Shown here: piece after piece, positions 7,774 to 17,397 of the stretch | Layout: every line of letters starts with the position of its first letter | Numbering within the stretch: the stretch's first letter is position 1 | Assembly (NCBI GenBank): GCA_023384135.1 | Contig: JAHDXS010000002.1 | Coordinates: 310,001 to 374,000 of the forward strand | DNA from: Alphaproteobacteria bacterium | Lineage (GTDB): Bacteria; Pseudomonadota; Alphaproteobacteria; Micavibrionales; Micavibrionaceae | Length of the DNA: 64,000 nt | Direction: 5' to 3' | Made by a program: the position numbers and the translations under genes | The notes under the pieces: model-generated | What the model was told of the DNA's origin: nothing | What the model saw: only the letters and a program-made list of their open reading frames with translations | Database searches by the model: none

Positions 7774-10626
7774 TTAGTTCGGCGAACCGAGTTTGGCATA
7801 AGCGCCAAGACCGCCACCGATCTTACCCGTAACCTGCTGCGCCCCCAGAGAGGCCCGACCCACAAGTCCCTGAGCCGCATCCTCGCGCATGTCGCCGAAC
7901 GTCGCAACGCTCTGCCCCATCCAGCGCAGGATGTTGTTGGGAATCGTATCGATCAGCTTGAAGGACGACATCCCCATCATATAGACCAGCACAGCATAAA
8001 TAATCGTGAAGAAGAATTCATCGATCGGGCCGCGCATGGAGTCGATAAAACTAGGCGCGATAGAAACTTCCGCCGAGACGTCGAAACCGCCAGCGTTTTG
8101 CAAGACAAGATCGAAGGTGTTATTCAGTGCTGCAACAAGCGCAGAATAGATCGAAATCGCCGCTAAAAGGCCGAACACACACAAAATAGGCCGCAGGAAC
8201 ACCTCAAAAATAAGGTAGTAGCCGTTAAGCGCCGCATTGCCCGGAAGCCCCTGCGCATCAATCCGGATATGCGCCAGCGCCCAGAGCGGAGCACCGACCA
8301 TAGCCTCGAAGATCCCCTTGATCCACCCGCCCACGGCGAAGAAGAAATAGATAAACGGCAGGAAAGGCACCACATAAGCCAGAATGAAGCCCGCCGTCAT
8401 CCCGATCATGGAGATCGTAAAGATAAACGACGCAACCACGGACAAAAGCTTGGAACCGCCACCCCCGGCGCCAGCCAGAACCAATCCGACCCCCGCGGTT
8501 GCAGTCAAAAATCCGAACCCGATCCCATCCACTGAACGCTGAACCAGAGTCCGCCCCAGACTGACAAGCTGCGCCAGCGGGTGGGTATTCGGGTTGCGTC
8601 GCATGTCATAAAGACCGTTCGTACCCAGAATGTAGGAAATAGCGTCTATGAACGGATTACCCGATCCCTTTTGCTCCGTCGATCCGAGCCCGGCGGTCCA
8701 GACCTTATAGGACTCGTAAATGGTCGCGGCGATTTTCTGACCGTCCGCTGCCGACAGCAGGGTGGCCGTATCGTCAACCCCGGACAGAACAGGCTTGAAG
8801 ATTTCGTCAAGACTGTTCCCCGTGTTGTACTGCGCCTTCTTGTCTTGCAGTTCTTCGAGCAGAAGCGGCTGCAGGCTTGAACTCGGCAAAGCATGAACGG
8901 ATATGGAGATCGGATGATTCATCTCGGCCACGCGGTTATACCATATCCCCGCCGCGGCCCAGCCCTTGCGGTAAACCGGATCGGCCCCGGTCCATGATCC
9001 CGCCCAGCGCGGCGAAGCCAGCTGTGCGGCGACGGCGGCCGTCGTCGCGGCAAAGAAAGAGTTGTATACGTTCGCATTGACCTGCGAGACATAATCGATA
9101 TCCGGATACGCTGAAGGCGGAGGCCCGACCTGATCGAAAGCCAGCCAGGCGATTGTATCCGCCCGGTCGCCCGCACCGACGACAGAGCCGCCGAGGAACG
9201 CGTTATTCGCTCCGGCATGGTGCCACATATCGCGTACCAGGTTCCAGAAATAGGTCTGAATCTGATACGGCCCCGGCTCCGGAGGAATGGGCCCGCCATT
9301 ACGCCGCGGGTCGGCAAGATGGAACTGAATCTCCCCGCAATACGGCTTAACGTGGCCGCGCTCACTGGCGTAACGAACAGTGTCGCGTTCACCGAAACGA
9401 ACCGTTAGAGAATTAGCCATGGCATCGGCACCGCCCTGCGCGGCATCATAGGTAAACCCGGGGGTAACCTCAACCGCGTTAGTGGCCTTGGACTGCGCAA
9501 GAATTTGATACATCCGGATTTCCGGAGCGCCGCCCGTTGACCCGGTGTTGGGAGCGGCTGCGCCCGTCGGGGCGCCGCGGGAATAGAGATAGGCAAAGCG
9601 GCAGGTCCGGGCAAGGAACAGCGCCTGGCTGATCCGGCCGACCTCAGGCAAGGTCGGCAAGGCGATCAGATCGTTTGCCGCCCCGAGATAGTTTTCGGTC
9701 AGCGTATTATTGAAAAACTTCCAGCCGTTCGTCGCAAAAGCAGAACCGAACTTCGCCGCATAGAGCACAAGATACTGGGAAGAGTTCAGGCCCGTTCCCA
9801 GAGGAATAAGCAGACCGAACGCAACAACCAGACGGATCGGCGCCCACATCTTGTTGAAACGGCGGCCGAACGGCGTTCCGCTCTGGGCCGTTTCGGCCAG
9901 AATGGTGGCGATAAAATAACTGGCGATAATGACCGCAATAACAAGAAGGCCGGTGCTGTATACGCCGAACAGACGGTGAATACCCAGATGAATGGGGAAC
10001 GGAAACTGCGTGAACGCGCCGGTAGACAACGGCCCCATGATCGCCGACGTAGCGGCGGGCACAGGCGTGCCGCCGGTATTGGCATCGATGATACCGTTGC
10101 CGAAATTGTCTTCGCAAACCGTGGCAACCCCAACGCAGGATTCAAAGAACCCTCCGGCGCCGCCGCCCGGCTCGGGAACTCCGAAAACCATATCGAGCAT
10201 GATAAAGGCCAGATCCTGACGACGCTCGGCCAGCGGGTTAACAACAAAGAAACCGTTCCAGTTTGTCGGAAACGCCATGACGGAGGGGAAAACCAGCGCA
10301 ACGAGCAGAACCGCGATCTGAATGAAAAGGATGGCCAGCCCAAAAAGCACCAGCACAAACAGCAGGATCTTATCCATGTTCTTGCGGTCGAAAACCAGAT
10401 GGTTAGCGGCCTCGGCGACCACATGGCGGATACCGAACCGCCCGATATTGACCGGATTCACATAGGGGTGGTTGGAGGGCAGCAAACGCACGATGTTATA
10501 AACGATGGCGATAAAGAAGGGGATGTAGTGAAAACCCCCGAGAACGAGGCCATTAATACGCGAGACCAGCTCCGGCATAAACATATACCGGAAGGTTCCC
10601 TTGGGCATCAAACTCGCTATCAACAT
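7774..10626 (-). CDS. DotA/TraY-like polytopic membrane protein, paralogue B (middle)
   Basis: 950 residues with the same architecture as its two neighbours. It has an HPY motif at about 53-55, DLAF-x-x-LD-x-x-FG at about 138-149, FFESC at about 160-164, and PFGRR with a P-x-R motif at about 252-265. KFGSAFATNGW (about 292-302) matches the DotA/TraY G-x-x-x-An-x-W signature. After a central region of roughly 400 residues come the C-terminal hydrophobic pairs, GW-x-K-GIFEAMVG, PLWALAHIRID, GYYLIFEVFLRP and the LIDTIPNNILRWMG end. AGGGTG eight bases before ATG 10626 supports the start. It lies 31 bases after paralogue A, so one transcript is likely. A Gly-rich stretch near residue 735 precedes the C-terminal membrane block. 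Confidence 0.75.
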   Translation of the reverse strand: MLIASLMPKGTFRYMFMPELVSRINGLVLGGFHYIPFFIAIVYNIVRLLPSNHPYVNPVNIGRFGIRHVVAEAANHLVFDRKNMDKILLFVLVLFGLAILFIQIAVLLVALVFPSVMAFPTNWNGFFVVNPLAERRQDLAFIMLDMVFGVPEPGGGAGGFFESCVGVATVCEDNFGNGIIDANTGGTPVPAATSAIMGPLSTGAFTQFPFPIHLGIHRLFGVYSTGLLVIAVIIASYFIATILAETAQSGTPFGRRFNKMWAPIRLVVAFGLLIPLGTGLNSSQYLVLYAAKFGSAFATNGWKFFNNTLTENYLGAANDLIALPTLPEVGRISQALFLARTCRFAYLYSRGAPTGAAAPNTGSTGGAPEIRMYQILAQSKATNAVEVTPGFTYDAAQGGADAMANSLTVRFGERDTVRYASERGHVKPYCGEIQFHLADPRRNGGPIPPEPGPYQIQTYFWNLVRDMWHHAGANNAFLGGSVVGAGDRADTIAWLAFDQVGPPPSAYPDIDYVSQVNANVYNSFFAATTAAVAAQLASPRWAGSWTGADPVYRKGWAAAGIWYNRVAEMNHPISISVHALPSSSLQPLLLEELQDKKAQYNTGNSLDEIFKPVLSGVDDTATLLSAADGQKIAATIYESYKVWTAGLGSTEQKGSGNPFIDAISYILGTNGLYDMRRNPNTHPLAQLVSLGRTLVQRSVDGIGFGFLTATAGVGLVLAGAGGGGSKLLSVVASFIFTISMIGMTAGFILAYVVPFLPFIYFFFAVGGWIKGIFEAMVGAPLWALAHIRIDAQGLPGNAALNGYYLIFEVFLRPILCVFGLLAAISIYSALVAALNNTFDLVLQNAGGFDVSAEVSIAPSFIDSMRGPIDEFFFTIIYAVLVYMMGMSSFKLIDTIPNNILRWMGQSVATFGDMREDAAQGLVGRASLGAQQVTGKIGGGLGAYAKLGSPN

Positions 10627-10657
10627 CTCAATCGCACCCTATTTTGAATAACTCGCA

Positions 10658-13621
10658 CTAGCTGCTCGCAGCGCCTTTTTCGTCCTGAACCATTTTAGCC
10701 AAAGCGTTACCCGTCCCGCTGGCCAGACCGCGCGTGGCGCCCACCGCCTGCGAACCGACCGTCATACCGCCGGTCGCGGCGTAGCGGTTAAGCGACTCAA
10801 CGTGATCCTGGTCGAGATCCCCGAACGAGGATACGCCCGACCCGGCCCAGCGCAGAATGTTATCAGGGATCTTGTCGATCAGCTTGAAGCTCGCAACGGC
10901 CAGCATGTAGCAAACGATGGTATAGATGATCGTATAGAAGAACTGGTCAAGGGGCGTGCCCTTAAAACGGACGTCCTCGGCGATCAGCGTGGCCAGAATA
11001 TCGCCGTCCGAATAACCCGAAACGTTAGTGGTCACGAGATCCCAGATCAAGTTCAGAACCCGGACCTGCGTAGCGAATATGCTCAGCGCGGCGATGAGAC
11101 CGACAACCGTAAGAATGGGCCGCACAAAGATCTCAAGAATAAGGAAATACCCGTTCGCAGCAGCCTCGCCCGGCAGACCGTCACCATCAATACGAAGGTG
11201 CGCCAGCGCCCAGAGCGGAACCGCCACCATCGCCTCGAAAATCGCTTTCATCCACGAACCGACCGCAAAGAAGAAATACACGAACGGCAGGAACGGCAAG
11301 ACATAGAACAGGATAAACCCGGCCGTCAGACCGACGAACGCCGTCACCTCCATCAAGGAGCTGAAGACCTCCAACATACCGCCGAGCGTCTTGATTTGCT
11401 GATTTTTCGAAGCGCCGAGAGCCCCGCCAAGGAATGCGGATGCCGTACCCGCAAGAATGTTGGTTACAGCACTGTCCACCAACCCCTTACCGACAAGGAT
11501 CAACTGCGCCAGGGGATGAACATGCTGATTGGCGCCGCGAATATTCGCAAGCCCGGAGGTTCCCAAAAGCATATTGATCACGTGCACGAAGACGTTCGAC
11601 TGATAGGTTTCCTCTTCATTATCCAGAGCCGAAGTATCCTCGCCCCACCACTTCCAGACGTTATTCAGGGGAACGGCCACAGCATCGAGCTCCGCTTCGC
11701 CGCGGTCGATCTTCAGTTTGGCCGCATCGTTACCCGAAGGCGCCTTGATGCTGGTTTCGAACATGTCATCACGGCTGAACGACGATTGATCCAGTCTGGC
11801 GCGTTCGGACTTCACCTGCTCCATAACCAGAGGATAGCGGGTAATTTTAGGAATAGCGCGAACGCCATCGGTAAAGGAACCATTGATCTCCGCCAGCTTG
11901 TTGTACCACATACCGGCCCCGGCCCAACCCCGGTCAAGGATATTGGCCTCCATGAGATGGTTGACGCCCGACTGAACGTACAAGCCCCAGGCCTGCCGGA
12001 TCGCGTCATTCGCCCTGAACTGATAGGTTCCGGCGGCCGGCGGGTTAGCGCCCATCTTACGGGAAATAAACTGGGTAAAGGGCGGATTCTGCTCACACGG
12101 TGCGCCGCAGGCTTGGAAACCAACCGTTCCGCAGCCGGAAAGAGCGGCGTTAGAACACATATTGGTAGCCTCAACTCTGTGCTTCGACGCCGTGGCAACG
12201 AAAGTCCGCGCGAATTGCTTAAGCTCGTTGTCGTTAAACCACATACGGAGAACTTCTTCATAATAGAAGCGCAGCATATAGTCCGACCCGCCGTTCGCTG
12301 CAGCCGTGCCAACACCGCTAAGATCAACGATCGGCACGCGCATATCACCGCAGAGCGGCGCGACATAACCCTCATCGTCCTTGTAAACCGGGTTACCGGC
12401 GGTATCTTCGCGATACTCACCGAAACGGATCACAATATCGCCGCCATAGTAAAACCCGACAGCCTGCGTGTAGTTCGGCGCACCGACACCGGTAATCAAC
12501 TGACGAATGGCGGGATTGGTCGCAACCGGGAATGTAGCGGCAGCGGTCGTCCAGGGACTCTCGTGCTTGACCAGATAGGGACGAATCATAAAGTTCGTCG
12601 CAGGCGCCGTGTAATCGTCGGTAATCCTGTAGGGCAGACCCGGCCCCCCGGCAGGAGGTTGACCCGTGATGGTCATGTAGGCGTAAGCACACGTATGAAC
12701 AAGAGACATCGCCTCAAGAACAGAGGTAAAATCAACCGTCTGCGGAATAGCGACCAGAGAGTAACGCTCCCCGACCGGATTACCCGCCAGAGGCCCCGCA
12801 CCGGCAAACATACCGTGATCGCCGATCGCATCGTTGAAATCGACCCACCCGGTGGTCGCGAAGTTGGACCCGTATTTGGCCGCATAAAGGGCGATATACT
12901 GCCCCGAGCTCAAACCGTAATTGATCGGGATCAAAAGACCGACCGCGCCGACCAGACGAACCGGAACCCAGACATGCTGCATCCGCTGCCCGAAGGGAAC
13001 GCCGCTGACGACGGTCTCAAGGATGACCACGAAAATGAAATACAGGAAGATCAGAATCCCGATCAGCAAAAGCGCGGTCGAGTAGAACCGGAACAACTCA
13101 TGCAGGGCGTTGTGGAAAGGAGAAACCACGATCGGGTTGTTGGCCGGGCACACAAGCGTGAAAGACGAACAGAAAAGATCGGGAACCCCGAAGATGTCGT
13201 TGAGAATGGTAAATGCCAGATCGTTCGTCGGGTTGGGCGTATCGAACCACGAAAACGCAATCGCAGGAGAAATGAACGGCACGATAAACAACGCATAAGC
13301 CAGAAACACAATTTGCAGCAGGACGATGACAATCGCCGCAAGCAGGGCAAAGAATACGAAAAGCTGGTCGATATGCCTGCGGCTGAACTTGAGGCGGCGG
13401 GCGGCCTCGAGAACCACATTCTGGACGTTGTAACGACCGATATTCTTGGCTTGCAGGTAAGGGTGGTGGTCAGGCAGGAGGCGAACCATGGCGTAAAGGT
13501 GGGCCATAAGGAAGGCCATGTAACCGAAGCCTGTAAAGATAAGAACCTTGGCCCGAGGTACCACACGCGGGAACATCGCGTACGAGAAGACATCTTTGGT
13601 TTTTAAGCTCAGGCCCAGCAC
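10658..13621 (-). CDS. DotA/TraY-like polytopic membrane protein, paralogue A (first)
   Basis: 987 residues. Hydrophobic segments lie at about 27-49, 87-117 and 179-203, then a PVR motif (220-222) and GSNFATTGW (251-259). A roughly 500-residue central region is rich in Cys, Pro and Gly. C-terminal membrane helices follow with GSWMKAIFEAMVAVPLWALAH and GYFLILEIFVRP. These match the conserved termini of DotA/TraY, which form an inner-membrane/periplasmic part of type IVB secretion and I-type conjugation machines. The DLAF loop is kept, but the FFESC motif of B and C is replaced by a differently spaced Cys pair (about 151 and 158). The start is GTG at 13621, preceded by a GGTGAG site. It heads the three-gene array. 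Confidence 0.75.
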   Translation of the reverse strand: MLGLSLKTKDVFSYAMFPRVVPRAKVLIFTGFGYMAFLMAHLYAMVRLLPDHHPYLQAKNIGRYNVQNVVLEAARRLKFSRRHIDQLFVFFALLAAIVIVLLQIVFLAYALFIVPFISPAIAFSWFDTPNPTNDLAFTILNDIFGVPDLFCSSFTLVCPANNPIVVSPFHNALHELFRFYSTALLLIGILIFLYFIFVVILETVVSGVPFGQRMQHVWVPVRLVGAVGLLIPINYGLSSGQYIALYAAKYGSNFATTGWVDFNDAIGDHGMFAGAGPLAGNPVGERYSLVAIPQTVDFTSVLEAMSLVHTCAYAYMTITGQPPAGGPGLPYRITDDYTAPATNFMIRPYLVKHESPWTTAAATFPVATNPAIRQLITGVGAPNYTQAVGFYYGGDIVIRFGEYREDTAGNPVYKDDEGYVAPLCGDMRVPIVDLSGVGTAAANGGSDYMLRFYYEEVLRMWFNDNELKQFARTFVATASKHRVEATNMCSNAALSGCGTVGFQACGAPCEQNPPFTQFISRKMGANPPAAGTYQFRANDAIRQAWGLYVQSGVNHLMEANILDRGWAGAGMWYNKLAEINGSFTDGVRAIPKITRYPLVMEQVKSERARLDQSSFSRDDMFETSIKAPSGNDAAKLKIDRGEAELDAVAVPLNNVWKWWGEDTSALDNEEETYQSNVFVHVINMLLGTSGLANIRGANQHVHPLAQLILVGKGLVDSAVTNILAGTASAFLGGALGASKNQQIKTLGGMLEVFSSLMEVTAFVGLTAGFILFYVLPFLPFVYFFFAVGSWMKAIFEAMVAVPLWALAHLRIDGDGLPGEAAANGYFLILEIFVRPILTVVGLIAALSIFATQVRVLNLIWDLVTTNVSGYSDGDILATLIAEDVRFKGTPLDQFFYTIIYTIVCYMLAVASFKLIDKIPDNILRWAGSGVSSFGDLDQDHVESLNRYAATGGMTVGSQAVGATRGLASGTGNALAKMVQDEKGAASS

Positions 13622-13819
13622 GTTCGTCTCACCACTCTATATATATTATAAGACCAACCAAATTATAACGAATACTCTTACCGCTTTATTACCACGCCCG
13701 CGCACTTGTCGCATTTTACGCAAATTTTAAATTATCATAACATCAACACCCCCGACAATGCGAGATTTTATGTCATTTGCTCCCTAATTTTTTTATAAAA
13801 ACCAAGTCTTTAACAGCAA
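13622..13819 (-). promoter_or_regulatory. AT-rich leader and possible promoter of the DotA/TraY-like array
   Basis: This 198-base gap between ettA and the array is much more AT-rich than its flanks. On the - strand it holds two TATAAT hexamers (+ strand complements at 13645-13650 and 13662-13667). Neither has a good -35 hexamer at 16-18 bases, so the promoter call is weak. No small gene is evident. Confidence 0.3.
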
Positions 13820-15499
13820 TTAACCCGCCCGCCGCAAGGGTTTATAGCGGATTCTATGAGGGGTATCCGCATCCTGCCCGCGCCGACGCTTGAAGTCCGC
13901 CTCGTAGTCGGCGTAGTTCCCCTCGAACCAGACCACCTGCGAATCACCCTCGAACGCCAGAATATGAGTCGCCAGACGGTCTAGGAACCAGCGGTCGTGG
14001 GAGATAATGACCGCGCACCCCGGAAACCCCTCCAGAGCCTCCTCAAGCGCCGCGAGCGTTTCCGTGTCAAGGTCGTTGGTCGGCTCGTCAAGAAGAATGA
14101 CATTTGCCTCTTTTTTCAACATTTTAGCCAGATGGACCCGGTTTCGCTCCCCGCCCGAAAGGTCACCGACCTTCTTCTGCTGGTCCGGCCCCCGGAAGTT
14201 AAATCCCGACACGTACGCCCGGCTGGCCATTTCAATCTTGCCCAGCTTGATATTGTCGTTCCCGTCCGAAATCTCCTGCCAGACGGTATTGTCGGGGCTC
14301 AGGCTGTCCCGGCTCTGGTCGACATAGCCCAGCGCAACGGTATCCCCAACTTTGAAGCTGCCCTCGTCAGGCTTCTCGGCCCCGGTAATCATGCGGAAAA
14401 GGGTCGTTTTCCCCGCCCCGTTCGGCCCGATGACCCCTACGATGCCCCCCGGCGGCAGGCTGAAGCTGAGATCGTCGATCAAAAGCCTGTCCCCGTAGCC
14501 CTTGCGCAGGTTCTTGGCTTCGATCACAAGGCTGCCCAGTCGCGGCGGCGTGGGAATGACGATCTGCGCCCCGCGCTGGGACGTATCCTGCGATTCCGCC
14601 AAAAGCTCCTCGTAGGCGCTGATCCGCGCCTTGGATTTGGAGCGCCGCGCCGACGGGCTCTTGCCGATCCACTCCATCTCGCGCGCAAGCGTACGTTGCC
14701 GCGCATCCTCCTCGCGCTGCTCCTGCTGCAAACGCTTGTGCTTGGCCTGCAGGTAGGTGGAATAGTTGCCCTCGTAAGGAATGGCCTGCCCCCGGTCGAT
14801 TTCCAGAATCCACCCAGTGACGTTGTCGAGGAAATAACGGTCGTGGGTCACCATGACAACCGTGCCCTTGTAATCAGAGAGGAACCGTTGCAACCACGCG
14901 ACGCTCTCTGCATCGAGGTGGTTGGTCGGTTCATCGAGAAGCAACAGGTCGGGTTTTTCCAGCAACAAACGGCATAACGCTACGCGTCGTTTTTCACCGC
15001 CCGAAAGCTTCGTCACGTCTGCATCCCCCGGCGGGCAACGCAAGGCGTCCATCGCGATGTCGATCGTTCGGTCCAGCTCCCACCCGTCCACCGTGTCGAT
15101 TTTCTCCTGCAATTCGCCCATTTCAGCCAGAAGCGCGTCCATATCCGCCTCGGGATCGGCCATCAGCCCGCCGATCTCGTTGAAGCGGTCCACCATCGCC
15201 TTGACGTCGGCCAGCGCGATCATCACGTTCTCATGAACGGTCTTGGTGGGGTCGAGCTGCGGCTCCTGCTCCAGATAGCCCACGCGCGCGCCCTGCGCGG
15301 CCCAGGCCTCCCCGGTGAAATCCTTATCCCGCCCCGCCATCATCTTCAGCAGCGTGGACTTCCCCGCCCCGTTCGGCCCCAGAACCCCGATCTTCGCGCC
15401 CGGAAGGAAACTGAGCGTAACGTTTTCTAATATCTTCTTGCCGCTCGGGAAGACTTTCTTCAGCCCGTTCATCACGTAAACATACTGATAGGATGCCAT
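13820..15499 (-). CDS. ettA: Energy-dependent translational throttle protein EttA (ABC-F)
   Basis: Cytosolic ABC-F ATPase that binds the ribosomal E site and gates the first elongation step according to energy status. 559 residues, the usual EttA length. There are two ATP-binding cassettes: Walker A GPNGAGKST at about 41-49 and again near 350, two LSGGE signatures, and two Walker B motifs followed by DEPTN. The arm insertion lies in the first cassette (about 95-140), and a basic linker with the EttA-type SPSARRSKSKAR segment lies between the cassettes. No membrane segments. It is transcribed toward the DotA/TraY-like genes with a 198-base gap. Confidence 0.95.
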   Translation of the reverse strand: MASYQYVYVMNGLKKVFPSGKKILENVTLSFLPGAKIGVLGPNGAGKSTLLKMMAGRDKDFTGEAWAAQGARVGYLEQEPQLDPTKTVHENVMIALADVKAMVDRFNEIGGLMADPEADMDALLAEMGELQEKIDTVDGWELDRTIDIAMDALRCPPGDADVTKLSGGEKRRVALCRLLLEKPDLLLLDEPTNHLDAESVAWLQRFLSDYKGTVVMVTHDRYFLDNVTGWILEIDRGQAIPYEGNYSTYLQAKHKRLQQEQREEDARQRTLAREMEWIGKSPSARRSKSKARISAYEELLAESQDTSQRGAQIVIPTPPRLGSLVIEAKNLRKGYGDRLLIDDLSFSLPPGGIVGVIGPNGAGKTTLFRMITGAEKPDEGSFKVGDTVALGYVDQSRDSLSPDNTVWQEISDGNDNIKLGKIEMASRAYVSGFNFRGPDQQKKVGDLSGGERNRVHLAKMLKKEANVILLDEPTNDLDTETLAALEEALEGFPGCAVIISHDRWFLDRLATHILAFEGDSQVVWFEGNYADYEADFKRRRGQDADTPHRIRYKPLRRAG

Positions 15500-15624
15500 T
15501 GTTATTCTCTTCGTTATGAGTTTAATCTGCGCGAGTCACGACCCGAAACCGCCTGACGCATTTTCGAGTCACGAACCCCTTTGTGGATCATAAAGCTTAA
15601 GCCTGTCAATCGGCGAAAATCATT

Positions 15625-16698
15625 TCAGGCGGCGCCGGAGGTAGTACGCGCCTCATCCACCTTGCGCGGATCGTAAAGGTCGAGTTGGTCGATGATCGAC
15701 AGAACCTCCCCGATCTCCTTCTTCATGGTCAGGACCGACTCCGGGTCCGTCGCCGGAATGGTGATATTCGCGGGCTCGAAATGGTTATGTTTGCTGGAAA
15801 TAAGGATCAGCATCTTGCTCTCGTAAAACGCCGCCACCATTTTCTCCCCGTCATATTCCTCCTGCAACGCCTTGAGCTTCTCGATCATGATCGGGTCGAT
15901 GAGATACCGCGCCTCCACCTGATCGTCCGTATAGGCGTCGAACAGCTTCTCGAACTCCGGATCCACCATGTTGGCCTTCTTCAGCCCGTGCGTGCGCGAG
16001 GTGAACCACTCCGAGATCTTCCCCCGGTCGCGGTCAAGGATCGTATGGCCGTAAAACCGCTTCTTGCTCATATCGAGCAAAATAGCCAAGCCTTTGAAAA
16101 TACTTACATAATAGGTGCGATTCTTGCTCCGCCGCCGTTCCTGAAGATTGATCTCGCAGAACTGGATGCCGACTTCCTTGTACTTGCCGATGAAATGATC
16201 CTCGGACTCGTACTTGTCGTGCTTCGGCAGAATTTTGGAGGGCCGCATCTGCTCGACCGGAATCTGCCCCCCGGAGGAATATTTGAAATTCCCGAACAGC
16301 CCGGCCAGACGCGGCAGAATTTCGTTTTTATAGGCCGCAGCGTACTGGCGCTTCGGTTGCGTCACCCACGCATACAGCGCGCCCATGAAAACAACGCTCA
16401 AACCCGCCGCGCTGTCGTCGCTGGAACTTTGCAAAAGCAACAGCCAGTAATCGACATAAGCCAGCGCCGGCCCCAATACGGCCCCGGCAGGCCAAGCGAT
16501 CATCTTGCGCCGTTTATAAATTTTGAACTTCTCCTGCCGCACCACCTCCAGCGCTTCGAGCTGCGGGCGGCTGTGGCGCAAAAACTCCTCGTCCGACATG
16601 CCGCGCAGATCTTCTACCTCTTGCGCCTCGGGAATCGGCACGTTCCCGCTGAAAAACTTATGTGTCGGGAAAAAATTGGCAAAGAGATTTTGAAGCAT
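15625..16698 (-). CDS. DUF3137 family membrane protein
   Basis: 357 residues with the DUF3137 layout: a cytosolic N-terminus, two close transmembrane segments (about 68-88 and 95-112), then a soluble domain with the family's ILPRLAGLFGNFKY segment and KFRRFYGHT-like region. Function is not established for the family. ATG 16698 lies 53 bases from the divergent tag start, so the two genes share a promoter region. The C-terminus is truncated by nothing visible. Confidence 0.7.
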   Translation of the reverse strand: MLQNLFANFFPTHKFFSGNVPIPEAQEVEDLRGMSDEEFLRHSRPQLEALEVVRQEKFKIYKRRKMIAWPAGAVLGPALAYVDYWLLLLQSSSDDSAAGLSVVFMGALYAWVTQPKRQYAAAYKNEILPRLAGLFGNFKYSSGGQIPVEQMRPSKILPKHDKYESEDHFIGKYKEVGIQFCEINLQERRRSKNRTYYVSIFKGLAILLDMSKKRFYGHTILDRDRGKISEWFTSRTHGLKKANMVDPEFEKLFDAYTDDQVEARYLIDPIMIEKLKALQEEYDGEKMVAAFYESKMLILISSKHNHFEPANITIPATDPESVLTMKKEIGEVLSIIDQLDLYDPRKVDEARTTSGAA

Positions 16699-16709
16699 GG
16701 GCGAACCTG

Positions 16710-16715
16710 TATAAT
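16710..16715 (+). promoter_or_regulatory. Consensus -10 element upstream of tag
   Basis: TATAAT at 16710-16715 lies 37 bases before the tag start. The hexamer 17 bases upstream (ATTTTG) is a poor -35. The placement between divergent genes fits a promoter, but only the -10 is good. Confidence 0.4.
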
Positions 16716-16751
16716 CTTGACCTGACCTACCCGTATTCTAGGAGAAATTTC

Positions 16752-17348
16752 GTGTCCGACAAAGGCTTGATCAAGGGAACCGACGGAAAAATACGCTGCT
16801 GGTGGTGCGGCGACGATCCCGAATATGTCCGCTATCACGACGAGGAGTGGGGCAAACCCGTGCGCGACGACCGCGCCCTGTTTGAGAAAATCTGCCTCGA
16901 GGGGTTCCAGTCGGGCCTGAGCTGGCTCACGATCCTGCGCAAGCGCGAGAATTTCCGGAGGGCGTTTCACAACTTCGATTTCGAAAGAGTGGCCCGTTAT
17001 ACGGAAAAGGATATCGAGCGCCTCCTGGGCGATGCGGGCATCGTGCGCCATCGCGGCAAGATCGAAGCCGTCATCAACAACGCCGCCCGCGCCATCGAAT
17101 TACAAAAGGAAACCGGGACTCTCGCCGCTTTCTTCTGGTCGTTCGAGCCGGAAGCGTCAAGCCGCCCGAAAAAGATGGATTACATAACCCTGACATCTAT
17201 GCCAACCTCGGACGCCTCAAAGACTCTCTCGAAAGACCTGAAAAAGCGCGGCTGGAAATTCGTCGGCCCGACCACCTGTTACGCCTTCATGCAGGCCATG
17301 GGCATCGTCAACGACCACCTCCATGGCTGTCATACGCGCGGGAAATAG
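16752..17348 (+). CDS. tag: DNA-3-methyladenine glycosylase I
   Basis: Base-excision repair enzyme that removes 3-methyladenine from DNA. From GTG 16752 it is 198 residues, close to the family's 185-200. The zinc-binding residues are present: Cys in RCWWCG near the N-terminus, His in YHDEEWG, and the C-terminal HLHGCH. The GFQSGLSWLTIL and FVGPTTCYAFMQA segments typical of Tag are intact. AGGAG at 16740-16744, seven bases before GTG 16752, fixes the start. An upstream in-frame ATG at 16662 would overlap the divergent DUF3137 gene and adds residues absent from the family. Confidence 0.95.
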   Translation: MSDKGLIKGTDGKIRCWWCGDDPEYVRYHDEEWGKPVRDDRALFEKICLEGFQSGLSWLTILRKRENFRRAFHNFDFERVARYTEKDIERLLGDAGIVRHRGKIEAVINNAARAIELQKETGTLAAFFWSFEPEASSRPKKMDYITLTSMPTSDASKTLSKDLKKRGWKFVGPTTCYAFMQAMGIVNDHLHGCHTRGK

Positions 17349-17360
17349 GCCCTGAAATAA

Positions 17361-17384
17361 AAAAGGCCCCTTAGAGGGGCCTTT
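17361..17384 (-). terminator. Terminator between tag and the 1739-residue gene
   Basis: AAAAGGCCCC, loop TTAGA and GGGGCCTTT form a strong hairpin between convergent genes. Read on the - strand it is followed by TTTTTTATTT, so it best terminates the giant - strand gene. On the + strand only three Ts follow. Confidence 0.8.
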
Positions 17385-17397
17385 AGAATGAATCTGA

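Noticed and set aside
10802..13606. Open + strand frame of about 934 codons opposite DotA/TraY-like paralogue A
   Set aside because: It is Arg/Asp-rich without any family motif, and the opposite strand encodes a clearly conserved membrane protein. High-GC coding sequence commonly leaves such antisense frames open.
4581..13621. Considered a full type IV secretion or conjugation locus
   Set aside because: No ATPase, coupling protein, relaxase or other Dot/Tra gene is recognisable in the window, so only the DotA/TraY-like membrane parts are claimed.
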